Assembly (NCBI GenBank): GCA_000469685.2
Contig: LS997567.1
Location: forward strand, 3,648,663 to 3,712,662
Direction of reading: 5' to 3'
Origin: Haemonchus contortus
Taxonomy: Eukaryota; Nematoda; Chromadorea; Rhabditida; Trichostrongylidae
DNA length: 64,000 bases
The number at the start of each line of letters is the position of its first letter. Position 1 is the first letter of the stretch. A model generated the notes under the pieces. It worked only from the letters and a program-made list of their open reading frames with translations, had not been told where the DNA came from and searched no databases. Below, one piece after another: positions 1 through 14,191 of the stretch. Position numbers and translations under genes: made by a program.

Positions 1-830
1 GAAATCCTCTACAATTGCCTCTGTAGTGTAGTAGGTGAAATTGGATTGTTTTTTTTTTGTTTATTGAGACAAAATCTACCAGTAACTCCCCACCAACTCT
101 TATCTTCAATGATAGACCCCTTTGTGATGGTCAACAAGTCGTAATAACTAGACCAGCGATGTTATGTGGTAAAATATTACTTGTTACTCGATCGGACCCT
201 CTGGATCAATTTTGGGGCTACTCACATCAAGCTCTACTACCTGGAACTTGTTACTCTGTAGGAACCGTTGAACCTGTTAGGTGTAACTCCCGCTGTCTGC
301 TAGGGCATTACTACTTTATTGAACCCGTTGGATCCATTTTGATTTTATTCTCATCAAACGAATGATCCCTCTAACTTAATCGAAACCGCTAGATCGATTT
401 CGGTGTTACTCACATCACGCTATACTACCTAGTGCGATACTTGTTACTCTGTTGAACTTGCTGGAACATTTAAGTGTAACTCGTATCGAGCCTTATCTGC
501 TAGCCCATTACTTCTACTTTATTGAACCCGTTGGATCAATTTTGGCAAACCAATGACCTTGAATGGTCCCTATTACTCAACCGAACATCCTAGACTGATT
601 TCAGGATTACTTGTATCAAGCTGCACTACCTAGACATTACTTTTTACTATGTTGAATCTGTTGAACCTATAACGTTACCTGTTACTGCATTGAACCCGTT
701 GAACCGTGAACCGGTTTTGGTTTACTCCTTATCAAACGGTCCCTTACTAGATCATTACTTGTTACATTGTCGAAGCCGTTGGACCAGTTTCGGGGTTACA
801 CGTGTCAGGCCATACCACTTCTGACCTCCA
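1..830. repeat. degenerate tandem repeat array
   Basis: Imperfect units of roughly 110-120 bp recur. Each carries the phrases 'cttgttactctgttgaacc', 'gttggatcaattttgg' and 'actcacatcaagct' in the same order, with many substitutions and indels. An open frame at 57-365 is a by-product of the repeat and resembles no family I know. The array may begin before the window. It looks like an old satellite; the unit length is estimated by eye. Confidence 0.6.
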
Positions 831-3800
831 AAGTTAATATCATACTGGAGAAGTTACAGAAACTGCCACCACGCTTGTCTGGCTCTTGCAAAGTCGAGCC
901 TATTCAGGCCCCTATAATTGAATAAGTGCCTGTGTGTGCCGCTCTTATTTCATCATAACCACATCATGGCTTCATATTGTGTGATTACTTACAAGTATTC
1001 TCGTTCTCGGTTTACAACGACTTGATATCCACGTGGACATGAGCAAATGCATAAACGATAAGCATAGGCTCAGAAAGGGATTTAGAGGGCACCCCAAGAA
1101 ACTAATAAATAGGTAATGACTGCTTCGAGCTCAAGTTCACTCAAAGCTGCATAGCCCTCTACGAACTGGACCAAATATGCGAGTTTTGGGACTTCTGATA
1201 TTCTCAAAAGGTCATCGTGTTGAGTTCTGACTTCTCAACGAGTAGGACCGGTCCTGCTCCTGCTCCGGGACTTTGTGGACGGGAGTGACTCCGCAATAAT
1301 GGCCATGAGGTAGGCATTCAAGGAAAGGAAGGGAGAAACTATAAATGCCCCAATTATCACGGGCTATAACAAAGAAAACTTGAAGGCGGGACCTGGAGCA
1401 ATGAGAGCATTCGTGTAACGACGATGGGAACATGCCATATCTATGATTTTGCTCGTTGAATAGTAGTTATAGGGTTTTTCCTGACATTCCAATTTGTGCC
1501 TTCAGCAAAACCGTCATTTTCCGGTGTTAGGTGGTGGGGTTCGCTTACATAATGGTCAAGTGCAAAGTGCAGTTCGAGGAGGTGGTCCTACCCCGGAACC
1601 TCAATATCCGCTCAGTCCTAAGTTTTCCGCAGCTGATTTCCGAATTCTACGAACGAACCAAGTTGGTTGAACTTTTGTTGCCATCAGAGCTTTCACATAT
1701 GTCCTATTTCGTCGAGACATTTGAGCAGTGAAGCTGCTGCTATCCATACCCCCCGAGAGGTTCGTTATGAGAAGTTGACAAGCGCTCCATATCCCAACCT
1801 CATTATACTCTTCAACCACGAGATTTGCCCATATGGCCATCGACTTCCAAATCTAGCCGAGGACCGGGGTAAGGACACCCTTGAACTCACTACAATATCC
1901 GTGATATATGGTGTCGTCCTGAAGTATGTCTTACTAGTTCAACTTTGGTTCAGGCTTCTTGTCCTGTGACCGGCCTAATCCTATTATTAACGAGGGCCTC
2001 TGAAGCGGTCTCACAAGACAACGGCGGCTGCACCTGCTATTTCCTGTAGCAGCAATTTTCTCTACCCCCCTCGTCTTCGGGTGGCCGCTCATTTACTTCA
2101 TTTGGCTAGCTTTTCTCAGTTTTCACATCCTATATTTCTCAGTCGGCCGCACTGATTTAATGGGCGGGCAGAAAACACCCATGAGGGGAGTAGGCACGTC
2201 TTATTAATTATCTCTGAGTTACTTGTAAACACACACACTACTGATGTCTGTGTTCCTTCTTGCCCATAACTCCTCTCTCAGTTCAGGGCTTTACATGAAC
2301 GGGGGTGGAGGCACAAACTGAGTCTCATGCTCTTCATATTCAAGTATTTGGCTGTCGTGTGTTAGCGCTCAGACACGCACTCAAATACGCACATTCCTAA
2401 TCTATGTGTCACTCGACTCTTCGACGCTTTGAATCTTGCTCTGTGATGCGTATAAAAGAGGCTTTTTGACTCGACTTTTACTCCCTCCCACTTTGGGAAC
2501 CATTCTGCAGCCAGACCGACCAACGAAAGCCTCATTGAGAACATCAAGTGGAATATTCTCGACTTTTTCGGCGGCCCTCAATTCACTACCCTCTCATTTT
2601 TGCTCGGACGGACTCTGATCCCCTCTCAAAGTGAAATCATAGCACTGACAGTCGTCGATATGCCTAAGAGTCGTCTTGGATGACGGAAACGTTTTGCTCG
2701 AAAGGAAAGAAACGCTTCAACGCTCGAAGAAACTGCCCCGTTGTTGGGGCGTGGGCGTGATTGAAAGTGAAGGGAACGAATGGGGCAAGATTTTAGCGGG
2801 TAATATATGACCAAAAACAATTCATGTCGGCTATTGAGGCTATTTCCTTCGCTCCTTATACGGCTATCGGCCCCCTCCAAATCGGCCACTTTGTGGTATA
2901 TTGGCTCGAATGTCGGTAAAGTTGACCATTTCCGGTTGTCAACGGATTTCCAGATCCGGTCGATAGCCCTTTACCAGTACCACTACCATACTCCACTCTT
3001 GGACACCCCATGGAGCGTAAAAAGTCGCTCATAGAGGGATACCGTAGATTTCCGCTCCTCGTCGGTTCTGCTGGTTACCAGCAACCTCCAGGAAGTCCTG
3101 TAGGTAGTAATTGTCATTTTTAATCGAGTAACTCATTGTAATTCAGTATTGGACCGAATGGTAATCTTGCGGTCTCGGCCTATCCATCCTGACAGTAGTT
3201 TTTGCCTTTGGGGACCGTAATAAGGCCCTGTATCTGATGCCTTGTCTTATGTCTGCTTACGGTTGGCAGTAGGCCCGCCATATGTCGTGCCTATCCCTCA
3301 ACCCCACAGAACTCATAACCTCAAAATGATTACGATATGATGTAGATGAATTATGTTGAGCCCCATAGAAAGTAGTGGGTGGATTCGTTCGGGGATTTAC
3401 GTCCGGTCGCCATGACTACTCATTACCATCAACAAAGCCTTCTTCAGAAGCTGTTTGTTAAGTATTTCAGCAAGCGTCTGAACTTCTCCCCTTCTGCTCT
3501 CTGCCATCTAATTAGTGAAATGGGTCTAAGCAGGAATTATCGAAAACAAGACCTGCAATTAAGTCTCCCAGGGACTGTTATTAGATGAAGGGTCTGACCG
3601 AGATAATTCCCGCTTCAAAATTAAGCTTGAAACGAAGCATAAAAGTAAAATTGGTAGGCTTACCGGTAGATTGACTGGTACACGAGCTAAGAAATCGTTT
3701 CGTACGAATTCGGACGAGTCATCCGTAAGACTGGATCGATCGCAACTCATCCAACTGAAGTTCGAGTTTTACTAGTTTTCGGTTGTTCGTCAAAGTTGTC

Positions 3801-4844
3801 AAGTTCATTTATTATTGATTAGCTGTAGATTACTTATGCGCATGACAGAAGGGGTTACTTGTCAGTAGTTTGACTGCATCTCTACATAAAACTATGTTCT
3901 TGATAGATCAAAAGGTTTGGTCAATGGTCAAAGAGCAAGGGCGGTCCTGCCACGATTCCTGCCACTTGTAGTCCAGCTTGCTAACACTCAATTACAGGGG
4001 CAATTAATGTGCCTACTTCTACTTCCTCTATTGTTGTTATGACATTTGGACACCAGGTGACAGCTGTATGTAGGAGGCGAAGGTGTTTGGAAGTAGTTAC
4101 TGCATATTACATGAAAGTTACCGTTTCTTGAAAGCTTTACAAGTAATTCGCATTCATTTCGCCGATTGTTCAGCCTCCAATGAGGTCTACTGGCGTTATA
4201 GAACAAATCCCATGAAACAACATATGTCCTGTCATCAATCATTCTATGGCCAGTCTCCTAGGAGTAAATAATCCGTGAAAACGGCCGATTTCGGAGTTCA
4301 TCACATTGCTGAAATCCCCTCATCGTTTTGATCTACTTACAGTATGTGTTGTTAGTTTGTGTTCCACTCAGGACCTATATTCATGGTAATACAGTATCTC
4401 TACAGACTGAAAGGCGTTTTAACCATAGCTGATGAGTTTTCTGGATAGTCTACGCTGTTGTATGACTCTATGTCAAGCTTTTTTTCATTGTTTGGATCCT
4501 GTTTCTGTGGTTTTCTGTTTCTGTAAATCTACCCTATGCATTGTAATAGTCCTTTGAAGAGCCGTTGTGAACCATAAAAACTGAGGACGTCAAGCTCGAG
4601 CTCGAACTTGAAACTTCGGTGTCGTCCAGGAAGAAACGTTCATGTTCAGCTTCGCTTGAAATCTCAATTCATGATTTGGGTAATACTCCTAGATCATTTT
4701 CTCCCAAGCGTTGGTCCCTCCCACTAGTGTGGTCCGCCGTTCTCAGGAGTCGTAACCACTTGTTCCTCTCTACGGCACCTTCTCCTGTTTTCATGGTTTC
4801 CTAAAAGTCTTCCTTGATCACGCCCCTCTATCCCTTTTTCAGAG
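831..4844. other. intergenic, no gene recognised
   Basis: Only short open frames under about 105 codons are present on both strands. None shows recognisable protein similarity or a convincing set of splice sites. Exons of an unfamiliar gene cannot be excluded by eye. Confidence 0.5.
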
Positions 4845-5100
4845 AAGACGGGCGTTAGGAACGATTTTGGCTAATCGATTCGCCGCACGCGGCCGTCGCG
4901 GACCATTCATTCGCCGTTAGTACAGCTCTACCGTTCTTCATACAACTCAATCGAAATGCGATCATTATTTTATACATAATTCTACTATTAGTACTTTTGT
5001 TCTTGTATTTCTTACCTACTGCTGCATCCCGCTACATTCCTTCGCACGCGGCGTCACTTTCGCCGCGACGCGACAGTTTCGTTCCTACTGCACCACACTC
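4845..5100 (+). mobile_element. MITE family B, copy 1
   Basis: About 255 bp, starting 'agacgggcgttaggaacg' and ending 'gcaccacac'. It shares the internal blocks 'cgccgcacgcgg', 'attcgccgtta', 'tgcgatcattattttat' and 'attctactattagtactt' with seven other copies in this window. The two ends are inverted versions of each other around GTTAGGAACGA, as expected for a non-autonomous DNA transposon. This copy is diverged and its target duplication is not clear. Confidence 0.8.
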
Positions 5101-8100
5101 CTTCTTCAGGGCCCCACGTGGTCGTTTTGTTCCACTTGAACTCCATTGACTTTCTTGAAAAAATACATATGTAAAAATTGGTTGGGGTCATCAGAGGTGA
5201 AACCAGTTGAGTCAGTACCGCAGTACTTTTGTTTCAAACCGAGCAAATCTCAAGAATTTCCAAAACTGGGAGTGCTCGTGGCTTGAGAGGCTGATTAGGT
5301 GCAAACTGAGCGGCTATTTTGGATCCAGCTCTCAAGGAAAACTCTCACGAACTTTCCGCCCCCACCACTTTACTTGAAACTGCTCATTTCCCAAGTTTGC
5401 CGAGCCAAGAAAAACGGCAAACTCGAGTTTCAGCCTCATGCCGTTCTCTTCTATTTATGGAACCCTTTAAAATTCTTCTTTTCCATAGATCCATTACCAG
5501 TTATTTCAAGCCCTTCCCAAAGTGATATTTCTTGTTCTGGCCATGTGTCGCCTCTGGGGTTCAATTTGACGATGTTAGCGGTTTTCTAACTCAATAGAGC
5601 CGTTGTTTTGGGCATTCAGCCAGAGATGGTTCTTTTGAACGACATCGTCAAAGTAGGAAGGAGAAAGGCTCCTCAGAAAGAAGTTTCGTATCCATTTCGT
5701 TTTCATTTGAAATTTTCTTCTACTTCTTCATTAACTCTACAGTTTACTTCCAAATCCAAATCTCTATTTAAAGCCTACATGCTTAATGTTTGCTATCAGA
5801 AAAGAGCACCAATTTTTCTACACCCTTGAAACTTTCCGGAAAGATAGGGCAGTGAAAGTTCGGAGCCAAAAGGCGTTGTCCCTCCATTCAGGCAAGATTC
5901 ATTACCAGTTCCTCATTCTTTGCGAATCGCGTCGGATTCTATAACTTCCAGGACGCCGATTTAATTAAACAGCTGATTGCATGAGATAGATACCAGGCAC
6001 GCAATAAGTTTGAAGTCATTAGCTGAAAGTACTCGAAATTCCGATTTGGACGGCTCGAAACTTTCATTTGCTATCGGCGGTGATCCATTTGTGTGCACGA
6101 TTATTGATCGATGGTCACGGAATGAGTACATTATTGATCGCTGTTAACGGAATCAAGTGTCTGCAGTGTATAATACTTTGTATTCGAATTTTTGCTCTGA
6201 AAAAGAATCGCATGGTCGTCTGGCAATTTCTTTTTTTTTTTTTGAGTTATCTAAAATTGGTTCTAAATTAAGATTTGCACCTGCAAAATGATCCTTGGCT
6301 GGACCTTTTTTCACCTTTTCTTGAAAGTTCAATAACTCTGAGAAGAATGGTCGTTCGTTTCGCAACTCTCCACGATCCACGAAATTTCCTTTCTCAAAAG
6401 GCAATTTTAAATTTGACCGGAATTCAAGTAGAACCTATCCTATTCTTTCTGAAACGTTTTTTCTATCCCTCACATTTTCCCATTTCTTCATTTGACCCGT
6501 CCATCATAATGGTACCATTTCGTCAAAACCATCCATAACACGCCCCCGAATCCTCTGTCATTTTCAGCTCCGTCCCCTTGCGTCGAAGCGTCCCCTGCTA
6601 AGCCTAGAAGGGTTTGTTTTTTGTAACTTCAACTGTAAGGGATACAAAGTAAAGTCTACTTGTAATTATGAGGACTGGAAGTTCTTAGTGTAGGTTCTGT
6701 ACAAAGCCTTGCATAACTCAATAATTTCTGAGAACCACTGGGAAGCTCAAGTCCAGGGATTCTGATTAGGTGCAGACCACGGCGCGACTTTGGACTCTTG
6801 GGGAAAGTTCTTATGAACTTTTGGTCCACCCAAGTTTTTCCATATCCGACTCCTTGGTCTTCAGAGATGTCATGAAATTGATAAACTGAACTTCCCTCTC
6901 CTTCAAAATTCTGGTCCAACTGACAATCTAAGCTGATCAAGCTGTCTTTAATCTTAGCCCCCATCAAGTTCTGTCGGCCGATCTACATAGACTAGGATTG
7001 TTTGCCAAATCGAAGGCGGAAATGTCTCAGTGAAGTGGGAAAGCTTCATTTCGCAAAGCAAATCTACAAGGAACATGTTTGTTCTTCAGATCAACGGGAA
7101 AATGCTTGTTTGCAAAGATTTCTAGGCTTTTCGAGACCATTTTTAGGAGAAAAAAAAATCTAATTCCTCTTATTCCCCTATTTTGATTTTTTTTGCCGTT
7201 TCGTACTCCATGGCCCTTTACAACCAATATCTCTGGCAAGCTGTTATTTCAATATTTAGCCTCTGTTTCTCATCAGCGACTCAGCAGTTGCTCCAATACT
7301 TTTGTATTTTCTGTTTCTTGGCTTTGTTCTTTTTATTATATCGGAATTCTCTCTAGAACTCTACATTTTTCTCAAGCAAATAATGAAAAAGAGGCGGCGG
7401 CAACGCGGCGCGACTAAGGTGAGCGGCGCGGCGGACTCTCACTAATCAATAAGTGCGAGTTGGCAAATGCGCCACTATAGAACTACCACTCGATTTTTAT
7501 GGGCTCAGAACTCGTGTGGGGTACTGTAGACATAATAATGTACTTGATTATTCCTTTTTACCCTATGTCTGGCTATACTGTGCAAAATAAGCCTAATTAG
7601 ATTGCAATGAAAAAGGCGTAATTGGTAAGCCAGAAATACCTAGAAATCGTTTCATGCTTAATACGCCATGTGTCTGAAAGTAATGATAATGAGATTACAT
7701 CGTGCTGTTTCATGGTAAATGTTAATCGTTCAGCAAACTACATCACTTAACTCGAAACAGCAACATTTTCTCATTCAGACGATTTGTTATTTGTCTTTCG
7801 TCTTGTCGGGTGTTCACAATAACATGATGATTCAGAAGCGATTTATTGCCTTCATTTATTATTACACGTTCGAAAACCTCTTCAGAATCCCGTAGAAACG
7901 ACGATAAGCGATTTCCCCTCGGTCTCCTCTGTGGGGGGAGACAGTTTTCCCTGACACGCAATCCACTCTCTCCCCCTCCTCCAAACAATCCCCGCTTTCC
8001 GAACGGAGGAGAGGAAAGAGCGCTCATCAAAACAAGATGGGATTGCCATTTGGCAACATTTACTAGATCGATCTTGCCTCTTGACTTGCATAGTTATGTA

Positions 8101-8795
8101 GTAAGTTCTTCTTACTCATACAAACCTTTACAAATTCCTTTACAATTATCATTACTAGTAATATTTACTTGTATATTACATGTGTTGTTCACATGATCTT
8201 GTCCAGATGACTCTGGGGGCTACTCTATGAGGGGCCGCCCCGGATATGCACTCATTGCCCGACCTTTCTGACAGCTTTTTCCTCCCGTCATTCCCTCATC
8301 TTTCACTGTTTCATTTCCGGGATGTCGTTTCCATGACACCGGCCGCCTTTTTCACATTTAGACTCATGGCATGGCTTATCACTTGAAGTGTGTTTACTCG
8401 TCAATCTCACCAATACATCCTGATTTCCTCTTCATTCCTTTGCCTCTCCTTCAACATCACTTTGAGAAGTTTTTTTTTCAAAATCGCATCAAATAAATGT
8501 TGTTTACTGGTCGTTACATAAATTCATATGGGCACTTCGTCTCTGTTTTATGGCCAGTCCGAATTGCCCTAGCTAACTTCTCGGTAACACATTTTGCTTC
8601 TCAGTTCGAGTTCCTCTTCTATTAGCTCCATCAGCCCGGAATCTTTGTGAAGATGGCGTTTTTCTTTAATTTTCTTCTTTCGCTGATTGATGGCTGAACG
8701 TGTTCATTCCTTTGCTAACACTTTTGAGAGTAACATTTACAATTTAATATCTTCTGTTACAGTTTCTTCATTTCAATGAATTTCGTCAGCAGGTA
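5101..8795. other. intergenic, upstream of ncs-1
   Basis: No coding exon recognised. The DNA is AT-rich and contains poly-T runs near 6230 and 7190. The promoter of ncs-1 presumably lies here or nearby, but I see no specific regulatory motif that I can support. Confidence 0.4.
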
Positions 8796-11700
8796 ATGGG
8801 CAAAGCAGGCAGTAAGCTGAAACAAGAACAGCTCAAATCACTGGCTCAACAAACATACTGTAAGTTTTCAGTAATGAAGCCTTATATTACTAGTAGATGG
8901 ATACTAGTATTATTATTGATATACTCCTCTCATATGGCCGTTGCGTCGTCGTCGTCGTTTTCGCTGAAGGAGTGAAGAGATTAGCTATGGATTCAGCACG
9001 CACACGGGGCATATTTATGAGAACCACTTAGCGCTGCTCGCGAATGTAGTAGTACAAACAAGTATCAGAGGGATCAGTCTTAAATATCAATTATCAAGAT
9101 TAATTCTTGCAAGGAATATCCGTACTCCAAGTATTCCGAAAGCATGAATCACTTAAATCCCGACTTAAAAGCATGTAAAGTTCACAAACAATTGGTCCCG
9201 TTACAGTTGTAGTTTGAGTACTTACTATACAACTTTTTTTTTATACTTTTGAGTACAACTATCTCATATACTACGCTGATAAGAAATTGTTGTTTTTTGA
9301 ACCTCTTTCCCTTAATTAATGTCAGGTGGAATCCGTGCTTAAGCTACTTCCTGCCCCGGGTATTGATTTTCGAGTGTGCCCCGGTAGCCCATGATTGGTG
9401 TTTGGCCTGTGATCACCAATCACAGATCCCTAGGCACATGGCTTACGGGAAGCTCCAGTTGATTGCTACCATGCATGCCTATATCAGATCTATTGCTGTC
9501 GAAATAAATTTAATATCATGTAACTAATATATTCCTTATTTCCTGGACATAATTTCCGTCAAGCCGCTTGTGTAAATATCTGATATTCAGAAAACGTTAA
9601 ACTACAGAATCTTGCCATGACTACGGTAGAATGACTCATCCTTTCCCTTCCCATCATCCACTCTATCCGGGGTATCAAAACATGACAAGTTGATTGAAAT
9701 CTGATTCACCGCTATCCCTCTCACGCGATTTTCCGTGTTCGCTGGCTTTTCCTTAGTTTCCTTCGGGAGTTGATTACTTGTAAGAGTTCCGGCACTTTCT
9801 TTTACTACTATAACAAACTTGTTAATGCAAGGATTGTGCTCGTGTAGTGAGAGCAGAGATATCGACCCAATTGCGTAATGAACGAGGAATATGTACGATG
9901 ACGGGGAGGCGAGTTTTCAGACGCTAAGCATTGAATGCCATTAACTTAGGCCAATCGTTTATTGCACCATGGCGGAGGGGTTGGTGTTCTTGAAGAGACT
10001 AGTACAAAGCATAAATGGCTCAAAGTTGGTCCTCTTCTTTAAGATGCGCCATGCATCTACCTCAACCCATGTCTCTGATGGCTCTTTAGATGCATATCCA
10101 TTTTATTCGACAGGTTCAATCAATCTGCCAGCTGGTCAGACCACCTCCTCGCAGACCAGGTACCTATTAAGTAATCCCAAAAACCGGCCCCAAAGAGATG
10201 AATGAGATCTGACTAGGTATTTAATGTGTGGGCAATTGAGGCACCAGTGGCACCACTTGATGGTGCTCTACTTTGGCGTCATATCCACCAGTTTTACTTC
10301 GATTTTACGAAATGCTTTTGACCATGGGTTCCGATAGTGCAGGAGGAATCCCATTTCCTCGAAAGATAACAAGGGAGCCGCTTCTATCACTTCTCACGGA
10401 GGATTATAGCTTTGGGGTAGGCATTCGAGCAGGGGGTAAGAAAGTGCATCACCTGTCCATGATTGCTTCCCCTTGCATTGCGCCATGCTTTCAATTCTCA
10501 AAATGGAATCATTTATGAAGGGTACAAAGTTTGATAGTAATATTGCTCACACCTGTAGTATTTCGTCGTTGTCAGAGTTCCTTTACGAGGATTTCTGTTT
10601 CAAAATCACACTTCGATCAAGGGTCGAGAACTACCGGCGGAGGCTGGATCCGTTCTCCAATCCGTGCTATCATGCCGCTTCCAACCGTTGCGCCAAGCAT
10701 ACTACCCTAAATAGAAATTATGGTTTACTCAAGCCATCCAAGAGTACTCAATGATGCCCGATCAACATAAACCTTCTTTCAGGCCTTTATTAGTTGATTA
10801 ATTTGCAAGAATCATTCTCTGAATAAAAATCTAGAACCTATAATTATTGCACTGTGGCAGGTGTATTGGCATGTGGCGCACTATAACACATGCATGGTCA
10901 TGGGTTCGAGTTCCGGATCGACACCTGCTTAGACCAAGCAAAAATTTCACCTCCCCGAAGTTGATTAGGTGGGAACAGACTCGTCTAAGAAGATGAAAGC
11001 ACTGACTTCTACATCGGCTGGCCACCACAAATCATTGTATAGGCCATATACCCATTCAAACCGCCACTACGATTTTGTATGAGAGTCGAATGCGGTGGCG
11101 CCTTCCTCAGACGGGTTTGATTAACGTCGAAAGACCTTATCCTTTATAATTGCCAGATAGTCAATACCAGTTGATAGCTATCTGCAAAATAGTCTTGGGA
11201 AAGCACCGTCTTCGAACTTGTCGAGTGCGGTGCAATTACAACGTCTGCTGTCTAAAGCTTCTTCTTAGCGAAAACACTTAAGTAAGCTTGTAGTAGTACT
11301 GGTTTAGTGAACACTGACCAATTTATAAAATCATTTTCAAAAAACATCGATGTACCGTATTACGATTGTCATCTTTTCAGTTACCGAAAAAGAAATCAAG
11401 CAATGGTACAAGGGGTTCGTACGAGATTGCCCCAACGGCATGCTCACTGAAGCTGTGAGTGATATCATCAATTGTTGCAATTTTTCACTGAAACATTACT
11501 TTTTTATGCAAAAATGGGAGCAAATTGATTGTAGTCATCATTACGGTAGGAACAGATTAGATCTCGAGCACTTGTACAGGAGTAATTAGATATTCTCCTC
11601 AAATTCATGTTTATTCCGTTTGAAGGCATAATATTTTTATTTTTTCCCCTTCTACTTTTTTCTTAGTTTTTCTTTGCCTTCTTTTTTACTTGTTTTTTAC

Positions 11701-14191
11701 CACAATAAAGGTTCCTAGTATCACAAGGTCGATTCCCTCATTGAATTTAGCTTTTTTTCAATTTTTTTATTATTCTATATGCAACGCTACTACCCAATAA
11801 AGACACTTTTTGCATAAGTGCAGAGAAAATAATTGTCTGGTGAATGAAATAGTACCCAGTAGCTGGCAGTGCTGATAAAATGTTGTAAAAACAAAAGTGG
11901 AACTCAGTTAGCCGGTATTTCTCTTTGAAAGGTTCCCTAGGTGTCGAGGACAGGGAGATAGCCAGGGTCGTCTGTGATTGGTGGACTGCTGTCAGGAACC
12001 AATAGCGTGTATTCATTGCCGATTATTGGCATAACTCATACTACTCAGTAAACATGTATACGTGTAAGATTCTACCATATCTAATTAGTTGTTTATACGT
12101 GTACACAGCTCTGATATCGGGAGTGAGAATGGAAGTGTGTTTGTGCACGGGATTCTAATCCGTTGCCTCTGACTCGACGTAAGCATGCCTAAAGCTTCAG
12201 GCCAGTTGTGATGGGATGCCGCTAAGGAGATTGTGAGAGGACTGAGGATGAAAAGAAATGTTGAAGATAAGTGAAAAGAGGAAAAGAGGATTAGGAAGTG
12301 AGAACGAAGTGAAAGTGATGGCTTCCAGTGAGGGGACCGTCTTGATCACCCTCACTCATCCCACAGCTTCTAGCAACGTACTTTCTGTATTGTAAAATTA
12401 TTATCAACAAGTAAAAAGTTGTTTATCCGGTCTTCTTGAACATGGGCTTGTTACTCATACCGTATACGGCCTTGCCATGCAGGTTTTTCATAGTAGGACC
12501 GTTTTATTCGGTCGACGTTCCGAGTGAAGTCCTACCATAACACACATGTCCACCGGAGCAGTGAAAACATTAGTAACATTAGTTACAACATTGATAACTT
12601 TTTAGTAGATCACTCAAATTTATTATTTACAGGGATTCCAAAAGATCTACAAACAATTCTTTCCACAAGGTGATCCATCCGATTTTGCCTCGTTCGTTTT
12701 CAAGGTATTCGATGAGAACAAGGTCTGTTTTCGCTATAACTGACTGATGAGCTGACTTGTGGTCTCGGATGAGCTCAATCCGGCTTAGGCCCTCGTCTAA
12801 GTGGATTACATGAAATCAGGCCATCACAATCCATTTAATTCAGGATGGAGCGATCGAATTTCATGAATTCATTCGAGCCTTGTCCATAACGTCACGGGGG
12901 AATCTCGATGAGAAATTACATTGTACGTTCAGTCCTTCTTTTTCATCCTTTCATTTTTATCATTCCCAGTCAAGGGGCACTTCATAAATAGCCTTCCAAC
13001 TTTTCAGGGGCATTCAAGTTGTATGATCTCGACAATGACGGTTTTATTACCCGTGATGAGATGCTGTCAATTGTCGATTCCATATATAAAATGGTTGGAT
13101 CGAGTGTAAAAATACCGGATGAAGAGAGTACACCAGAAAAACGAGTGGATCGGATATTCCGAATGATGGATAAGGTCGGTACCCGGCAGTGACATGACAG
13201 AAACTTATGCTATCCGAAAAAAGGAGCAGAAATTAATTGCTCCATTGAGATGTTCGATGCGCTGTCCTCCCAATATAGGAAGTCATGCAACATTTGATTA
13301 ATTCTACTAAATTTTTATAATTTTTATTGGGTTTTAAAAGTGGTTATAAATTGGAGGGTCTCAGGCATTAAGCGAAAATTCTTGAAAAACTGAAAATTTC
13401 GTGACCATGGCAGCACTTGGCGATGGATACCCCATCAAAAATTAAACTGTCAAACCAGGTAATCCCAAAAATTTAAATAAATGAGCCTGTCAACTAACTT
13501 TATCCTAAAATAAGGGCAGAGATTTATTAGGGGCAAGTGAAGCAGTATCACACACGCATTGTAGGGGATCGAAACTAGGATCTCTATCCTCCCTAAAAAA
13601 CCAAGACTTAAATCGCTCCAGGGTCGGTTGCCCCAGATTCCTCCAGGAGGCGAATTGCGGAGACGGGCGTTGGGAACGATTTTGGGTAAACGATTCGCCG
13701 CACGCGGCTGTCGCGGACCACTCATTCGCCGTTATTACAGCTCTAGCGTTCTTCATACAGCGTAATCGATATGCGATCATTATTTTATGCATAATTCTAC
13801 TATTAGTACTTTTGTCCTTGTATTTCTTACCTACCGCTGCATCCTGCCACATTCCTTCGCGCGCGACGCCCCTCTCACCGCGGCGCGACCATTTCGTTCT
13901 TAATTCACCACACCCCTAAATTTTTACCTAAAACTCTAGTAAATCAAGAGCAAAAGTTTCCGTAAATAGAGATATCATGGTTCATTACCGACACCGTACC
14001 GACTGAAATAATATTATTTCAATGTTATCACGTTCACCATGTGTTTCACATGTCTTTTAATAAATAAATAAATAATAAATAAGTTTTAGAATAATGATGC
14101 ACAGCTGACGTTGGAAGAGTTCAAGGAGGGGGCCAAAGCAGATCCATCTATTGTGCATGCACTATCATTGTATGAAGGTTTATCGTCATGA
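8796..14191 (+). CDS. ncs-1: neuronal calcium sensor 1 (NCS-1, frequenin)
   Basis: Six exons: 8796-8859, 11381-11454, 12633-12722, 12844-12922, 13008-13174 and 14090-14191. Phases agree throughout and give 191 residues, the usual NCS-1 length. The protein is a myristoylated EF-hand calcium sensor acting at membranes of neurons. Visible features: N-terminal MGKAGSK with Gly2 for myristoylation; a degenerate EF1 with CPNG at 38-41; EF2 loop 73-84 ([12 protein letters not shown]); EF3 loop 109-120 ([12 protein letters not shown]); EF4 loop 157-168 ([12 protein letters not shown]); C-terminus ending YEGLSS. The ATG lies 7 nt downstream of an acceptor-like 'ttcgtcag', compatible with trans-splicing. 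Intron 1 holds a SINE and intron 5 a family B MITE. Identity is firm; exon ends are read from GT/AG and phase. Confidence 0.96.
10852..11135 (+). mobile_element. tRNA-like SINE, copy in ncs-1 intron 1
   Basis: Begins with a tRNA-like head: an A-box-like 'ggcatgtggcgcac' and a B-box-like 'gggttcgag' about 45 nt later. A body follows containing 'ggctggccaccacaaatcat' and 'gaatggaagtcgaatgcgg'-type phrases shared with about ten other copies here. Pol III box layout plus dispersion in both orientations supports a tRNA-derived SINE. Boundaries are approximate. Confidence 0.7.
13659..13917 (+). mobile_element. MITE family B, copy 2
   Basis: Full-length family B copy in ncs-1 intron 5, starting 'gagacgggcgttgggaacg' and ending 'caccacacccc'. 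A matching 9-bp flanking duplication is not evident for this copy. Confidence 0.85.

Noticed and set aside
7846..8196. 116-codon plus-strand frame with overlapping minus-strand frames
   Set aside because: No similarity, both strands equally open, no start or splice context. Treated as chance.
13450..13852. Repeatedly occurring short frames (for example beginning [15 protein letters not shown]) on the minus strand at family B MITEs
   Set aside because: They recur wherever the MITE occurs, with frameshifts between copies, so they reflect shared transposon DNA, not a conserved protein.
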